Source: Clostridiales bacterium (GTDB lineage: Bacteria > Bacillota > Clostridia > Oscillospirales > CAG-272). From it: a stretch of DNA of 64,000 nucleotides. Shown here one piece after another: positions 20,137 through 29,730 of this stretch; positions within the stretch are counted from its first letter, which is position 1; each line of letters starts with the position of its first letter. The stretch spans positions 1-64,000 of the forward strand of contig JAAVZO010000025.1 of the NCBI GenBank assembly GCA_022791685.1, written 5' to 3'. The position numbers were made by a program, and so were the translations under genes. The notes beneath the pieces are model-generated. The model saw only the letters and a list, made by a program, of their open reading frames with translations. It was not told the DNA's origin and did no database searches.

Positions 20137-20895
20137 TTACTTCATATACTTAGCTTTGATGTAATCGCTGCTTATCTTGAGACTATCGAACGGATCACCT
20201 GGGCAAACATCCTGCTCAACGACATAATGCTTAACGCCGATCTCAGCGGCAGTCTCGATAACGCCGTCAAAGTTGATATTACCCTGACCTATTTCGGTTA
20301 TAAACTGGCTGTCAGCCATGCCCATATCCTTCAAGTGAAGAATATCGATTCTTCCAGCGAGCTTCTTCATCCAAGCAATAACGTCTCCGCCGCCATGCTG
20401 TACCCAGTATGTATCAAGTACGAACGATGTCGTCTTCGGGTCAAGTCCATCAACGAGCACATCCATCATACGCTTGCCATCAAGCTTCTTAAACTCAAAG
20501 CTGTGGTTATGGTATGTAAACTTGAAACCATATTTGTTTACCTTAGCTGCAAACTCATTTGCCTGTTCAACAAAACGATTGAGCGCGTCAAGGCTTTCGC
20601 GAGCCTCTCCGGGCATACCACCGATACCGATATTGGTAGTACCGAGCATTTCATGCTCCTTCATAGCCTTATCAGGGTCAGCGATAAGCTCATTAAAGCC
20701 GCAGTGAGTTCCGCAAATGCTGATTCCGGTCTCCTTTGCGATAGCCGCAAACTTCTCTGCACCAACAAAGAATCCAGCAGTCTGTCCTTCATCATATCCG
20801 AGTTCCTTCAGCTTCTTGAAGCTGGCTCTGATTGTGTCCTCGTCAGCCATAGCCGAGCGAATAGTATAAAGCTGTACGCCAAGTGTCTTAATCAT
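20137..20895 (-). CDS. Sugar phosphate isomerase/epimerase (xylose isomerase-like TIM barrel)
   Basis: LGVQLYTIRSAM, FTYHNHSFEFKKLDG, DTYWVQHGGGD, HLKDMG. Confidence 0.88.
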   Translation of the reverse strand: MIKTLGVQLYTIRSAMADEDTIRASFKKLKELGYDEGQTAGFFVGAEKFAAIAKETGISICGTHCGFNELIADPDKAMKEHEMLGTTNIGIGGMPGEARESLDALNRFVEQANEFAAKVNKYGFKFTYHNHSFEFKKLDGKRMMDVLVDGLDPKTTSFVLDTYWVQHGGGDVIAWMKKLAGRIDILHLKDMGMADSQFITEIGQGNINFDGVIETAAEIGVKHYVVEQDVCPGDPFDSLKISSDYIKAKYMK

Positions 20896-20919
20896 AATAA
20901 TATTCTCCGTTAATTAAAT

Positions 20920-21975
20920 TTAATCAAAATATATAGTCTTGCCGGTTCTTGCCGACTCATATACTGCATTCACAATACGAACACTCTTGATCGCTTCAAG
21001 CGGAAGTATCTGCGGGTCACGGTCATTTATCACCGCGTCGAGCATATCTTCAACCATAGAAGCGTGTCCAGTGACGAGCATAGGATCCTTCTTTTCAGCA
21101 ATACGGTTTCCACCGCCGTACTTTTCGAGCATATCCTCCTCTTCCTCGTCCTCATCGTCCGCATCACGAAGCTTCCAGCGCTTGAGCACATCCGCGTCCG
21201 CCTCAATAGTTCCACCCGTGCCGTAAAGCTGAATATCGGTACTGATACCCGGATAAGCACAGGTCGTGCTGACAAACGTAGCCGCCGCACCGCTCTTGAA
21301 GGTTATGACAGAAGCAGTCATATCCTCAGTTTCGATGTCATGGTTATAAATACCCATCGTTGAATGAACGCTTACAACGTCGCCCATAAGCCACTGCATT
21401 AGGTCGACAGTATGCACCGCCTGATTCATCAGTGAACCGCCGCCGTCCATTCCCCATGTACCATGCCAGCCCTCATAGTAGTGCTGGTCGCGATACCACT
21501 TGACCGCAAACGTACCGAGCACAAGCTTGCCGAGACGACCTGCGTCGACAGCTTCCTTGATAGGCTTCATAACAGCATTGTTGCGGTTCTGGTGAATAAC
21601 TCCAGCCTTCATACTAGTGCGAACACGTGCCTCCTCAATTTTGAGCGCCGCGTCTACAGTGATATCAATTGGCTTTTCAACAAGCACATTCTTGCCTGCC
21701 TCCATAGCCTTGACCGCAAATTCAGCGTGCATAGCGCTCGGCAAACAAATGCTGACAATGTCAATGTCGGGATTCTTGATCATTTCATCAAATTCCAGAT
21801 AAGTAAGAGTGCCCGGGTAGCGCTCAGCTACCTTATCCATTTTTTCCTGTATCAGGTCGCAGACGGCAACAAGCTCACACTTATCCGAAGCAGCAGCGGC
21901 ATCGACGTGTGCCTTGCCGATTCCGAGACCAACAACCGCATATCCGATTTTTCCGTTTTTCATATGATTCTCCAT
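20920..21975 (-). CDS. Gfo/Idh/MocA family oxidoreductase
   Basis: Rossmann YAVVGLGIGKAH, VLVEKPIDI, GAGVIHQNR-like, NQAVHTVDLMQWLMG. Confidence 0.92.
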   Translation of the reverse strand: MENHMKNGKIGYAVVGLGIGKAHVDAAAASDKCELVAVCDLIQEKMDKVAERYPGTLTYLEFDEMIKNPDIDIVSICLPSAMHAEFAVKAMEAGKNVLVEKPIDITVDAALKIEEARVRTSMKAGVIHQNRNNAVMKPIKEAVDAGRLGKLVLGTFAVKWYRDQHYYEGWHGTWGMDGGGSLMNQAVHTVDLMQWLMGDVVSVHSTMGIYNHDIETEDMTASVITFKSGAAATFVSTTCAYPGISTDIQLYGTGGTIEADADVLKRWKLRDADDEDEEEEDMLEKYGGGNRIAEKKDPMLVTGHASMVEDMLDAVINDRDPQILPLEAIKSVRIVNAVYESARTGKTIYFD

Positions 21976-22079
21976 TTTATATTATTCCGCAATCTGCGGA
22001 TTATTATCGTCAGCATTATTATACTACCATTTATCAAAAAAGTAAAGCCCCTAACGGTGAAATTGTTCGAAAATTTATA

Positions 22080-22124
22080 AAAAAGTCAAGAGATGGTATT
22101 AAAAACATCATCTCTTGACTTTTT
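22080..22124. terminator. Intrinsic terminator
   Basis: AAAAAGTCAAGAGATG/CATCTCTTGACTTTTT stem. Confidence 0.85.
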
Positions 22125-22129
22125 ATATA

Positions 22130-23608
22130 TTATTCCATAAACTCAAGCGTCTTTTTAAAAGCAGCTTCAATCGACGAACGCATAGAATCAACAAGCGATA
22201 CAACGTTATTGTTCTTCTGATTTACAACTGAAGTATTAACCTTTCCAGACAGTTCTTCAGTCCAAGCATAGCCCTCTCCTATATCAAAGCTGCGTGACGA
22301 ACTGATTATGCCAAGCATTTCAATAGAATCATCATTTCTAAGTCCCTTCTGAGCTACCTTAACATTATAGAATACCGGAAGAATATTGGTACTGCTCAGA
22401 TACGACAAAGCGTCCATGATAATTCCAGTGCGCTCAGGCTGCTGATTCGTGACCGGAACGCTCATCGTAAGACAAATATGTGTGCGGTGGCTGTAATATT
22501 TATCCTGATTTTCGTCATATTTCGGGATCGGCACTATACCGAATGTATCGTCCATATCACGATACTTCGAGCTTGCCTTAATTTCAGCGATAGTAAACAG
22601 CGAGCGTCCGTTCTTGAATATCATCTCATAGTGGCTGTTACCGCTTCCGTTCATGAATATGAACTCACCCTCGGTACTGTAAATATTAAACGCCTTTTCA
22701 ATTATGTTGTAGAATCTGTCTGGGTTACTGATAAGCACCGGCTGTCCCTTGTCATCAATAGTTACATAATTTTCACCACCACCAGTTATGAAAGCGTTAA
22801 GCGAATCCTCATATGAAGCCATACCGTAAATCGCATTGCCGCTCTCATTCCATGCAAAGCTGGTGTCACCGTTCAAATTAGCGCCCGCAGCCGCATATTC
22901 ACCGAGCTTGTCAATCGTCCACTTTCCCTCGCGAACAAGGTTATACGGAGTTTCGAGCCCCAAGTCATCAAGCATATTCTCGTTGAAATAGCAGCAGAGC
23001 GTACCTTCAAAGCCGATAAGCGAGAAATCGTTTCCGGCAAAATACAGCTTCTTCTTATCTCCAATAAGCGACTTTTCGGTAATGACCTGATCCCACCAAG
23101 GCTTGTCGAGCTGGAATTCTTGATAATCGAGCAGATTGTAAAGGTAGCCGGACTCCATAAACGACGACATACGGTCACAGCGTATATATGCGACATCGTA
23201 TACATCGTCCTGCGCCAAGATCGCGGTACGATATTTATTATAATTCTGGTCAATATCATCCTCGACGATTTCAAGCTCAAGATTGAACTTATCCTCGATA
23301 AAACGATTGCGCGCGTACACCTCGTCGTCGAGCATCTCACCAGTCTGAGATTCAAAGTCCATATAATGATAGAACCCCCATGTTGTCGAAGCGTTCAAGA
23401 CCGTAAAGGTATCACCATCGCAGTCGAGCTCAGGGAATACGTACTCTGGCTTAGTTTCGGGAGCAGACGAGCTATCATCGCCCGACACGGTATCATTATT
23501 GTCCGTATCGACTGGCTTACCAGTATCGCCGCAGGCAGTCTGCGTAAGCAGCAGCGCCATTAGAAGCGCTATAGATATGAGCTTTTTCATAGTAAAACAA
23601 CCTTTCAT
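22130..23608 (-). CDS. Extracellular solute-binding lipoprotein
   Basis: Lipobox LLLTQTACG; TGEMLDDEVYARNRFIEDKFNLEL. Confidence 0.85.
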   Translation of the reverse strand: MKGCFTMKKLISIALLMALLLTQTACGDTGKPVDTDNNDTVSGDDSSSAPETKPEYVFPELDCDGDTFTVLNASTTWGFYHYMDFESQTGEMLDDEVYARNRFIEDKFNLELEIVEDDIDQNYNKYRTAILAQDDVYDVAYIRCDRMSSFMESGYLYNLLDYQEFQLDKPWWDQVITEKSLIGDKKKLYFAGNDFSLIGFEGTLCCYFNENMLDDLGLETPYNLVREGKWTIDKLGEYAAAGANLNGDTSFAWNESGNAIYGMASYEDSLNAFITGGGENYVTIDDKGQPVLISNPDRFYNIIEKAFNIYSTEGEFIFMNGSGNSHYEMIFKNGRSLFTIAEIKASSKYRDMDDTFGIVPIPKYDENQDKYYSHRTHICLTMSVPVTNQQPERTGIIMDALSYLSSTNILPVFYNVKVAQKGLRNDDSIEMLGIISSSRSFDIGEGYAWTEELSGKVNTSVVNQKNNNVVSLVDSMRSSIEAAFKKTLEFME

Positions 23609-23625
23609 TGAATTAAACTATATAT

Positions 23626-23654
23626 ATTATATCATACTATAAAAGATTCGTCAA
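23626..23654 (-). promoter_or_regulatory. Promoter for SBP 22130..23608, with a C8 (G8 on coding strand) tract just upstream at 23673..23680
   Basis: TTGACG - 17 nt - TATAAT on minus strand. Confidence 0.75.
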
Positions 23655-23731
23655 GTGACATTACTAATAATACCCCCCCCAGAGAAATATTTTATGTTAA
23701 AATTATCCAAAGCGTCTCCGTTTAAACACAA

Positions 23732-23769
23732 AATTAAAAGGAGTGGCGATATCGCCACTCCTTTTAATT
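23732..23769. terminator. Perfect 38-bp palindrome, rpsU terminator
   Basis: AATTAAAAGGAGTGGCGAT/ATCGCCACTCCTTTTAATT, zero-nt spacer. Confidence 0.85.
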
Positions 23770-23802
23770 CAGAAGCATAGTAATTCTTGCGGAATAAACT
23801 TT

Positions 23803-23979
23803 TTATTTAGATTTGCGCTTTCTTGCCGCTTCAGATTTTTTCTTGCGTTTAACACTCGGCTTCTCATAATGCTCTCTCTTACGCAGCTCCGAAAGTACTC
23901 CGGATCTTGCGCACTGTCTCTTAAATCTGCGAAGAGCGCTGTCGAGCGATTCGTTCTCTTTAACTCTGACCTCTGCCAT
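23803..23979 (-). CDS. rpsU: 30S ribosomal protein S21 (58 aa; absent from the ORF track)
   Basis: Translates to [58 protein letters not shown]. Confidence 0.96.
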   Translation of the reverse strand: MAEVRVKENESLDSALRRFKRQCARSGVLSELRKREHYEKPSVKRKKKSEAARKRKSK

Positions 23980-24033
23980 TAACTACAATCCCTCCCTCCG
24001 CAAGTGGAAAAGAGATTTTTTTATCTCCAGAAT

Positions 24034-24062
24034 ATTATACTATAAAATTTGGTGTCTGTCAA
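24034..24062 (-). promoter_or_regulatory. Promoter for rpsU
   Basis: TTGACA - 17 nt - TATAAT on minus strand. Confidence 0.8.
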
Positions 24063-24150
24063 GAGCAAACAGTAAATTTGATAAAAATTATTGTAATCTT
24101 ATTGATATTTCGAATTTATTTTCCCATATACTGGATGTTTTTCAATAATA

Positions 24151-25062
24151 TCACTTGTTAAAGTGCTTGTAAACTTCATTCTTAGCAAGCCCTCTGTCCT
24201 TTGCACACGCCTTTATCGCATCCATTTTCGATTTGCCGTCAGCAATATAAAATTCGACATGCTCCTCGATGCTCATCTCACTCCAAAATGCCGCCTCCTG
24301 CTTGTCAGCCTCACTGCACCCTTCAAGCACAAGAACATATTCGCCGCGCGGCTCACGCTCATTGTACATCGAAACAGCCTCGCTTAGAGTTGTCCGCATA
24401 ATTTCCTCATTAAGCTTAGTCAACTCGCGGCATAACGAGATCCTTCTATCACCAAAAGCTTCGTACAAATCGGCGAGCGTAGTTTTAAGCTTGTGCGGCG
24501 CTTCATAGAATATCAACGTCCGCGAGTCAGTCTTCAATTCTGAAAGCCTGCGCGAACGCTCACCGCGATTTGTCGAAAGGAATCCCTCAAACGCAAACCG
24601 CGCTGTAAATAATCCCGACAGCGTAAGCGCCGTCAAAGCCGCACAAGGTCCCGGGACTGCCGTCACCGGAATCGAACGCTCGGCACACAACTTTACGATA
24701 TCCTCACCGGGGTCGCTTATACCCGGCATACCTGCGTCGGTGACAAGCGCGCAGGACTCGCCTGCTTCGATACGGTCGCATATCTCTACACCGCGCTCAC
24801 GCTTGTTATGCTCGAAATAGCTGACCAGCGGCTTCCTAACACCAATCAAAGCCAGCAGCTTAGCAGAATTGCGCGTATCCTCTGCCGCGACAAAATCAAC
24901 CTCAGCAAGAACCTTCTTAGCGCGGTCTGACAGATCAGACAAATTGCCGATAGGCGTTGTAACAAGATATAGTGTACCGCGTCGTATTTTATTTTTCTCT
25001 CCGCAGTTTACAGCTTTACTTTCGTCTGCATACAGAATATCAGGGTCTTTTGTAAGGCTCAT
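24151..25062 (-). CDS. rsmI: 16S rRNA (cytidine(1402)-2'-O)-methyltransferase
   Basis: GTLYLVTTPIGNLSDLSDRAKKVLAEVDFVAAEDTRNS, VTDAGMPGISDPG, VPGPCAALTAL. Confidence 0.95.
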   Translation of the reverse strand: MSLTKDPDILYADESKAVNCGEKNKIRRGTLYLVTTPIGNLSDLSDRAKKVLAEVDFVAAEDTRNSAKLLALIGVRKPLVSYFEHNKRERGVEICDRIEAGESCALVTDAGMPGISDPGEDIVKLCAERSIPVTAVPGPCAALTALTLSGLFTARFAFEGFLSTNRGERSRRLSELKTDSRTLIFYEAPHKLKTTLADLYEAFGDRRISLCRELTKLNEEIMRTTLSEAVSMYNEREPRGEYVLVLEGCSEADKQEAAFWSEMSIEEHVEFYIADGKSKMDAIKACAKDRGLAKNEVYKHFNK

Positions 25063-25801
25063 CGAATTCACCCATTTCATAAATTTTATTAAGTACATCG
25101 GTATAAATATTACCGCTCTCGTACATTATCAGCGGCGGAGTTACGTATATTCCCGCAGCCGCGCCCTTTTTAGCTTCACAAAGCACAAGACACGGTTCGA
25201 GCTCATGTCGTGCGTGTACGAACGTTATACGCTTAGGTTCAAGTCTTGCGTCTCTGAGGGCGCATATGAGGTCGCAGAGCCTGTCCGGACGGTATACAAC
25301 ATAGAACAATCCCCCATGCTTCAGAACACGGTACGCCGCCGCACAGAAGTCCGCTATACCGCCAAGCAGCTCGTGCCTTGCGATCTGCCTCCGTTCACTG
25401 TCACTCTCTCCGCCGACCGGTTTCATATATGGCGGATTCGATACAGCAATATCTACGATTCCGCCAATGCGCTCAGGAGTAAGCTCACGCACATTGAGCG
25501 CATGACCATGAAGACACTCACTAAAACCGTTGAGTTCGGCATTACGGTCGACAAGCTCGGCAAATTCGCTCTGCGCCTCTATAGCCTCACAGACCGCAGC
25601 CTTATTCCTCGCAAGCAGCAATAATGGTATCACTCCAGTTCCGCTGCCAAGGTCAGCGACACGTGCACGTGGACTTCGGCGCACATACGCAGACAAAAGA
25701 TAAGCGTCACTGCCGAACGTAAGTCCATCACGCTTCTGTATCAGCTTCAAATCTGCATTTATTTCAGTTATTGATTCATCATGTAAAAGTTCCATATGCA
25801 C
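25040..25801 (-). CDS. tRNA1(Val) (adenine(37)-N6)-methyltransferase-like
   Basis: RVADLGSGTGVIPLLLL, VSNPPYMKPVGG; adjacent to rsmI. Confidence 0.85.
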   Translation of the reverse strand: MHMELLHDESITEINADLKLIQKRDGLTFGSDAYLLSAYVRRSPRARVADLGSGTGVIPLLLLARNKAAVCEAIEAQSEFAELVDRNAELNGFSECLHGHALNVRELTPERIGGIVDIAVSNPPYMKPVGGESDSERRQIARHELLGGIADFCAAAYRVLKHGGLFYVVYRPDRLCDLICALRDARLEPKRITFVHARHELEPCLVLCEAKKGAAAGIYVTPPLIMYESGNIYTDVLNKIYEMGEFDEPYKRP

Positions 25802-25806
25802 CTGCG

Positions 25807-25836
25807 AAAATCGGACGGTACATACCGTCCGATTTT
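25807..25836. terminator. Intrinsic terminator
   Basis: AAATCGGACGGTA/TACCGTCCGATTT stem. Confidence 0.7.
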
Positions 25837-25843
25837 ATACCGT

Positions 25844-27133
25844 TTAGTTTGCTTTCTGATAGGAAACCGGCGAAGGTATAATAACCTTCTTTATATCCGC
25901 GCCGACTGCGCGCAGCTTGCCTACGATGTCGTCATATCCGCGCTCGATATAATGGATATCCTCAATTTCCGTGCGCCCGTTTGCTGCAAGTCCGGCTATA
26001 ACCATTGCAACGCCTGCTCTCAGGTCTACTGCCTTCACCGGAGCTGCTGAAAGCTCTGTTCCACCTTCAACAATAGCTGTTGCGCTGTCTACATTGATAT
26101 TTGCCCCCATACGGCGCAGCTCCTCGACATATCGGAAGCGATTGTCATATATTCCCTCTGTTAGTATAGACACACCCTTTGCAAGGCATAACAGTACACA
26201 TATCTGAGGATTCATATCAGTTGGGAAGCCCGGATAAGGCAACGTTTTTATATTGACCCGCTTCAGATTCAAATTACCAATTACCTCAACTGAGTCATCA
26301 TTTTCGATTATATCTACGCCCATCTCCTCAAGCTTAGCGGAGATAGACTCAAGATGTTTCGGAATAACGTTAGTTATTTTAAGCCGTCCGCGTGTAGCAG
26401 CCGCTGCGCACATATACGTTCCGGCTTCGATCATATCCGGAATGATAGCATAAGTGCTGCCGTAAAGCTTGTCGACACCCTTTATTTTGATTACATCTGT
26501 TCCTGCACCCGATATTTTAGCGCCGCAGGAATTAAGGAAGTTCGCAAGGTCGACTATATGAGGCTCACGCGCTGCATTTTCAATGACCGTCATACCCTTT
26601 GCACGTGCCGCGGCAATCATGACATTTATTGTGCCGCCTACAGTCACTGTATCGAAATATATCGACGCACCATGAAGCTCATCATCTGCTCTTGCGTCTA
26701 TATATCCGCTCTCAACGCTGATATTAGCACCGAGCGCCTTAAAACCCTTGATATGCTGGTCGATCGGACGTACACCGAAATCACAGCCGCCAGGAAGTCC
26801 GACATAAGCGCGTCCCCAGCGTCCAAGCTCAGCGCCTACAAGGTAATATGAGCCGCGCATTTTTCGTACCAGCTCATATGGAGAGGCTCCGCCTTCAGCG
26901 TGAGTAGAATCGATCTCTACAGTATTCTTCGACAGCATACGAATTCTACAGCCCATCGAAGCTAAAATTTCAAGTGAAAACGATACATCGCTAATATTGG
27001 GTATATTCTCAATTATACATTTATCGCCAATCAGCAGAGTCGCGAGAACTATTGGCACGGCTGCATTTTTAGCACCGCTCACTTCAATAGCTCCCTGAAG
27101 AGGTCTGCCTCCGTTTATAATTATTTTTTCCAT
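25844..27133 (-). CDS. murA: UDP-N-acetylglucosamine 1-carboxyvinyltransferase
   Basis: IINGGRPLQGAIEVSGAKNAAVPIV, LPGGCDFGVRPIDQHIKGFKALGA, PYPGFPTDMNPQ. Confidence 0.95.
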   Translation of the reverse strand: MEKIIINGGRPLQGAIEVSGAKNAAVPIVLATLLIGDKCIIENIPNISDVSFSLEILASMGCRIRMLSKNTVEIDSTHAEGGASPYELVRKMRGSYYLVGAELGRWGRAYVGLPGGCDFGVRPIDQHIKGFKALGANISVESGYIDARADDELHGASIYFDTVTVGGTINVMIAAARAKGMTVIENAAREPHIVDLANFLNSCGAKISGAGTDVIKIKGVDKLYGSTYAIIPDMIEAGTYMCAAAATRGRLKITNVIPKHLESISAKLEEMGVDIIENDDSVEVIGNLNLKRVNIKTLPYPGFPTDMNPQICVLLCLAKGVSILTEGIYDNRFRYVEELRRMGANINVDSATAIVEGGTELSAAPVKAVDLRAGVAMVIAGLAANGRTEIEDIHYIERGYDDIVGKLRAVGADIKKVIIPSPVSYQKAN

Positions 27134-27308
27134 AACTACCCTTACCTATGTGATATCCGCCAAGCTTGACTTGTGCGGAATTGTGAGTTATATGAGGAAC
27201 GGCGTTTACAGCACGTTCAAATATCCATAGTAATACGATAATATTATACCACTTTCTGAATGAAAATGGAAGTACATTTAATATTTTATTTACAATTCGA
27301 CACATTGT

Positions 27309-28277
27309 TTACCGTGTGATAAAATACTGTGCCGAATCAGCAGCATTATACACAATCAATGTGCCGTCCGTATGCTCAATTTGCCAAGCCGGCATAAAAT
27401 ACAGCGCAGTTATATCGGAATTCCAGTACGCAGCATAGCATGCAGAAACCGATGACACTCCCGGAAGGGGTTCAGCTTCATCAGAAGAATTTTCTGATAG
27501 ACTGCTTCGATAATTTTCGAGAGTATCAAGATCAGTGAAGAGAATATTCACCTGATCAAAAAGCTCTTCGTTATAGCTGGTCTCAAGTCCAAAGAAATAC
27601 CAGTGCCCCGATGACGCGATCAGTGTATCGCCCATAAAAACGCATACGACATTGTGCCGTGAAATCGGAATACCATCAATGAGCTGCACAGCAAGAAGAT
27701 AATAGAGCCCGCTCTGCTCATCGTAAACTCCGCCGTCAACACGAATACCAAGCAAAGACTCCGTCGGTATGCCGGCGTTCAAAAATGCGCCGGCGAGCTC
27801 AGTTAGCTTCTTAAGCCGCGATTTGCTGACATCAATACATGACTTTGCAAATTCCGAAAAATTATCCGCGGTAATGTTAGTATATGACGCGGCTGGAATA
27901 TTGCTATTTTTATTATAAATAAAACCGAGTTCGTTGTCAAACTCAAACGAGTCTCCATTTTTAGTAACTATCAAAAGTCCACCATCCGGCAGAATAGTCC
28001 GATTTTCACGTGCCGCTCCAGAAAGCGCTTCAGCCGCCGCTTCAAAGTAATTGTCCCCGTACGGGCTCTCATAAATATTCGCATTGAACCGACGCAGCGG
28101 TACACAGGAAATATCGACTGATAATCCGCGCTCAGCGAGCAGGCTGACAGCATTTCTGACCTCGTTCTCGTCGATATATCCGTTCGTTCTATTCTGCAAT
28201 GCTATATTGTAGATAAGAAAAAGATTCGCCGCGACAAGTATGGCGATCAATAAATTTTTAACCGATGACCAGTTCAT
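27309..28277 (-). CDS. yycI: YycI-like WalRK regulatory protein
   Basis: MNWSSVKNLLIAILVAANLFLIYNI N-terminus; position after yycH in a walRK operon. Confidence 0.75.
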   Translation of the reverse strand: MNWSSVKNLLIAILVAANLFLIYNIALQNRTNGYIDENEVRNAVSLLAERGLSVDISCVPLRRFNANIYESPYGDNYFEAAAEALSGAARENRTILPDGGLLIVTKNGDSFEFDNELGFIYNKNSNIPAASYTNITADNFSEFAKSCIDVSKSRLKKLTELAGAFLNAGIPTESLLGIRVDGGVYDEQSGLYYLLAVQLIDGIPISRHNVVCVFMGDTLIASSGHWYFFGLETSYNEELFDQVNILFTDLDTLENYRSSLSENSSDEAEPLPGVSSVSACYAAYWNSDITALYFMPAWQIEHTDGTLIVYNAADSAQYFITR

Positions 28278-28296
28278 CGCGGACCTCCTTAAAAAT

Positions 28297-29730
28297 TCAT
28301 TCGTTTTTACCGACAGGCAACAGCAGACTCCACTCAGCTTTGCCTTCACGGTAAATATATCTCATTCTGCCGTTCTCCGCACTGTTATCAAGCTGCCCAG
28401 TCTCGCGAAGCTTACGAAGCACATAGCCTTGCCTGAGACTCAGCACATATTGATCCATTCCGCTATAGGATATTGCTGAAAGCTCAAAGCTATTCAGCCA
28501 GTCCTTATCAAGTACTGCTCGCACTGCTGGTTTATCAGATATCAAAATATTATTGTATGTGACAACATACTCAAATACCAGCATACCGCCGTCATTATAG
28601 ACATCACCAAGGCAGAGTGAAGCGTCTTTGCCGATAAGTTCGCGCGAAAGGTCACCGATACGACTTATAAGATTATCGACTGCCATCAGCTTATCATACA
28701 GACTGAGCGCACCGTCAACCGAATATCCCAGAAGACTGTCAAGCCGCACACCCATCTCGGCATTGTTCGCCTGATATAAAAGCTCCCCCTTGCCAAGCTG
28801 AATAACACTGTGCAGATCCACATAGGTAACTATGCCGTTACCAACATGGGAATCATGCTTGCCCGGATTATATCCAAACATACGCAGCAGATCATCGGAA
28901 AAATCATCATCAGTAAGGTCAATAGGTTCGGAAGCTATGATCTCCGCTTCAATCTCCGCCGATATCTCAGGCTGAGTATACATGAGCGCTCTGTCAGATG
29001 TAAACTCAAATTCGTGCGTGCTTATAGACGTACCGCTCTCAGCGAGCTTTGCAATATGGAAACTCGAAGCGACCTGACTCTCATCAAGGCGGAACTCGAA
29101 ATATCTACCCTCTCCGTCACTTGCATATGCAACAAAGCGATGTGCTGCAACATCATTATCAGGAAGTATAAACAGCTCACTGATATACACGCTTGTATCA
29201 TCACCGCTGATCTTTGCAACATCTTCATCAGTGATTATCAGCTTGCTTGAAGAATAAGCATATATAAGCTGATACATAACCGGTTCATGATAACGCAGAT
29301 ATATAAATTCCGAGCTCGAAGCAGCAGCTCTCATCAGCTGTTCGCCATCATAAGATTCAAGCTTTGTACAGTAAGAACCGCTACCAAACAGCTCATTAAG
29401 ACACGGCTTAACAATGTCATACAGCTGAATCGCAGATACTCGGTCGGCAATACTTCCGCATGGCTTCGATGTGGACAGCTTATAACCAATAAACTCAGGA
29501 ATAAGGCGCTCAGAATCAAGTCCAGCAGTACTGACATCACTCTGTACTATCCATATCTTATCAAATGGCTTTTGCTTTACATTGTTAGTCATATTCTGAT
29601 AAATATGCGTACCGCCAATATATACGATAACAAGCAGTATCAGACTTAACACTAAAAATCCGAGGATCATATTTTTAATTGTCTCTTCGAGCTTCGAAAA
29701 ACGTCTCTGTTTATCTTTGACCATATTCAT
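28297..29730 (-). CDS. yycH: YycH-like WalRK regulatory protein
   Basis: Single N-terminal TM, large extracytoplasmic domain, 4-bp overlap with walK. Confidence 0.72.
   Translation of the reverse strand: MNMVKDKQRRFSKLEETIKNMILGFLVLSLILLVIVYIGGTHIYQNMTNNVKQKPFDKIWIVQSDVSTAGLDSERLIPEFIGYKLSTSKPCGSIADRVSAIQLYDIVKPCLNELFGSGSYCTKLESYDGEQLMRAAASSSEFIYLRYHEPVMYQLIYAYSSSKLIITDEDVAKISGDDTSVYISELFILPDNDVAAHRFVAYASDGEGRYFEFRLDESQVASSFHIAKLAESGTSISTHEFEFTSDRALMYTQPEISAEIEAEIIASEPIDLTDDDFSDDLLRMFGYNPGKHDSHVGNGIVTYVDLHSVIQLGKGELLYQANNAEMGVRLDSLLGYSVDGALSLYDKLMAVDNLISRIGDLSRELIGKDASLCLGDVYNDGGMLVFEYVVTYNNILISDKPAVRAVLDKDWLNSFELSAISYSGMDQYVLSLRQGYVLRKLRETGQLDNSAENGRMRYIYREGKAEWSLLLPVGKNE

Noticed and set aside
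20137-21975. Novel sugar pathway from isomerase plus Gfo/Idh pair
   Set aside because: Common pairing in gut Bacillota; no sequence feature here points to a new reaction.
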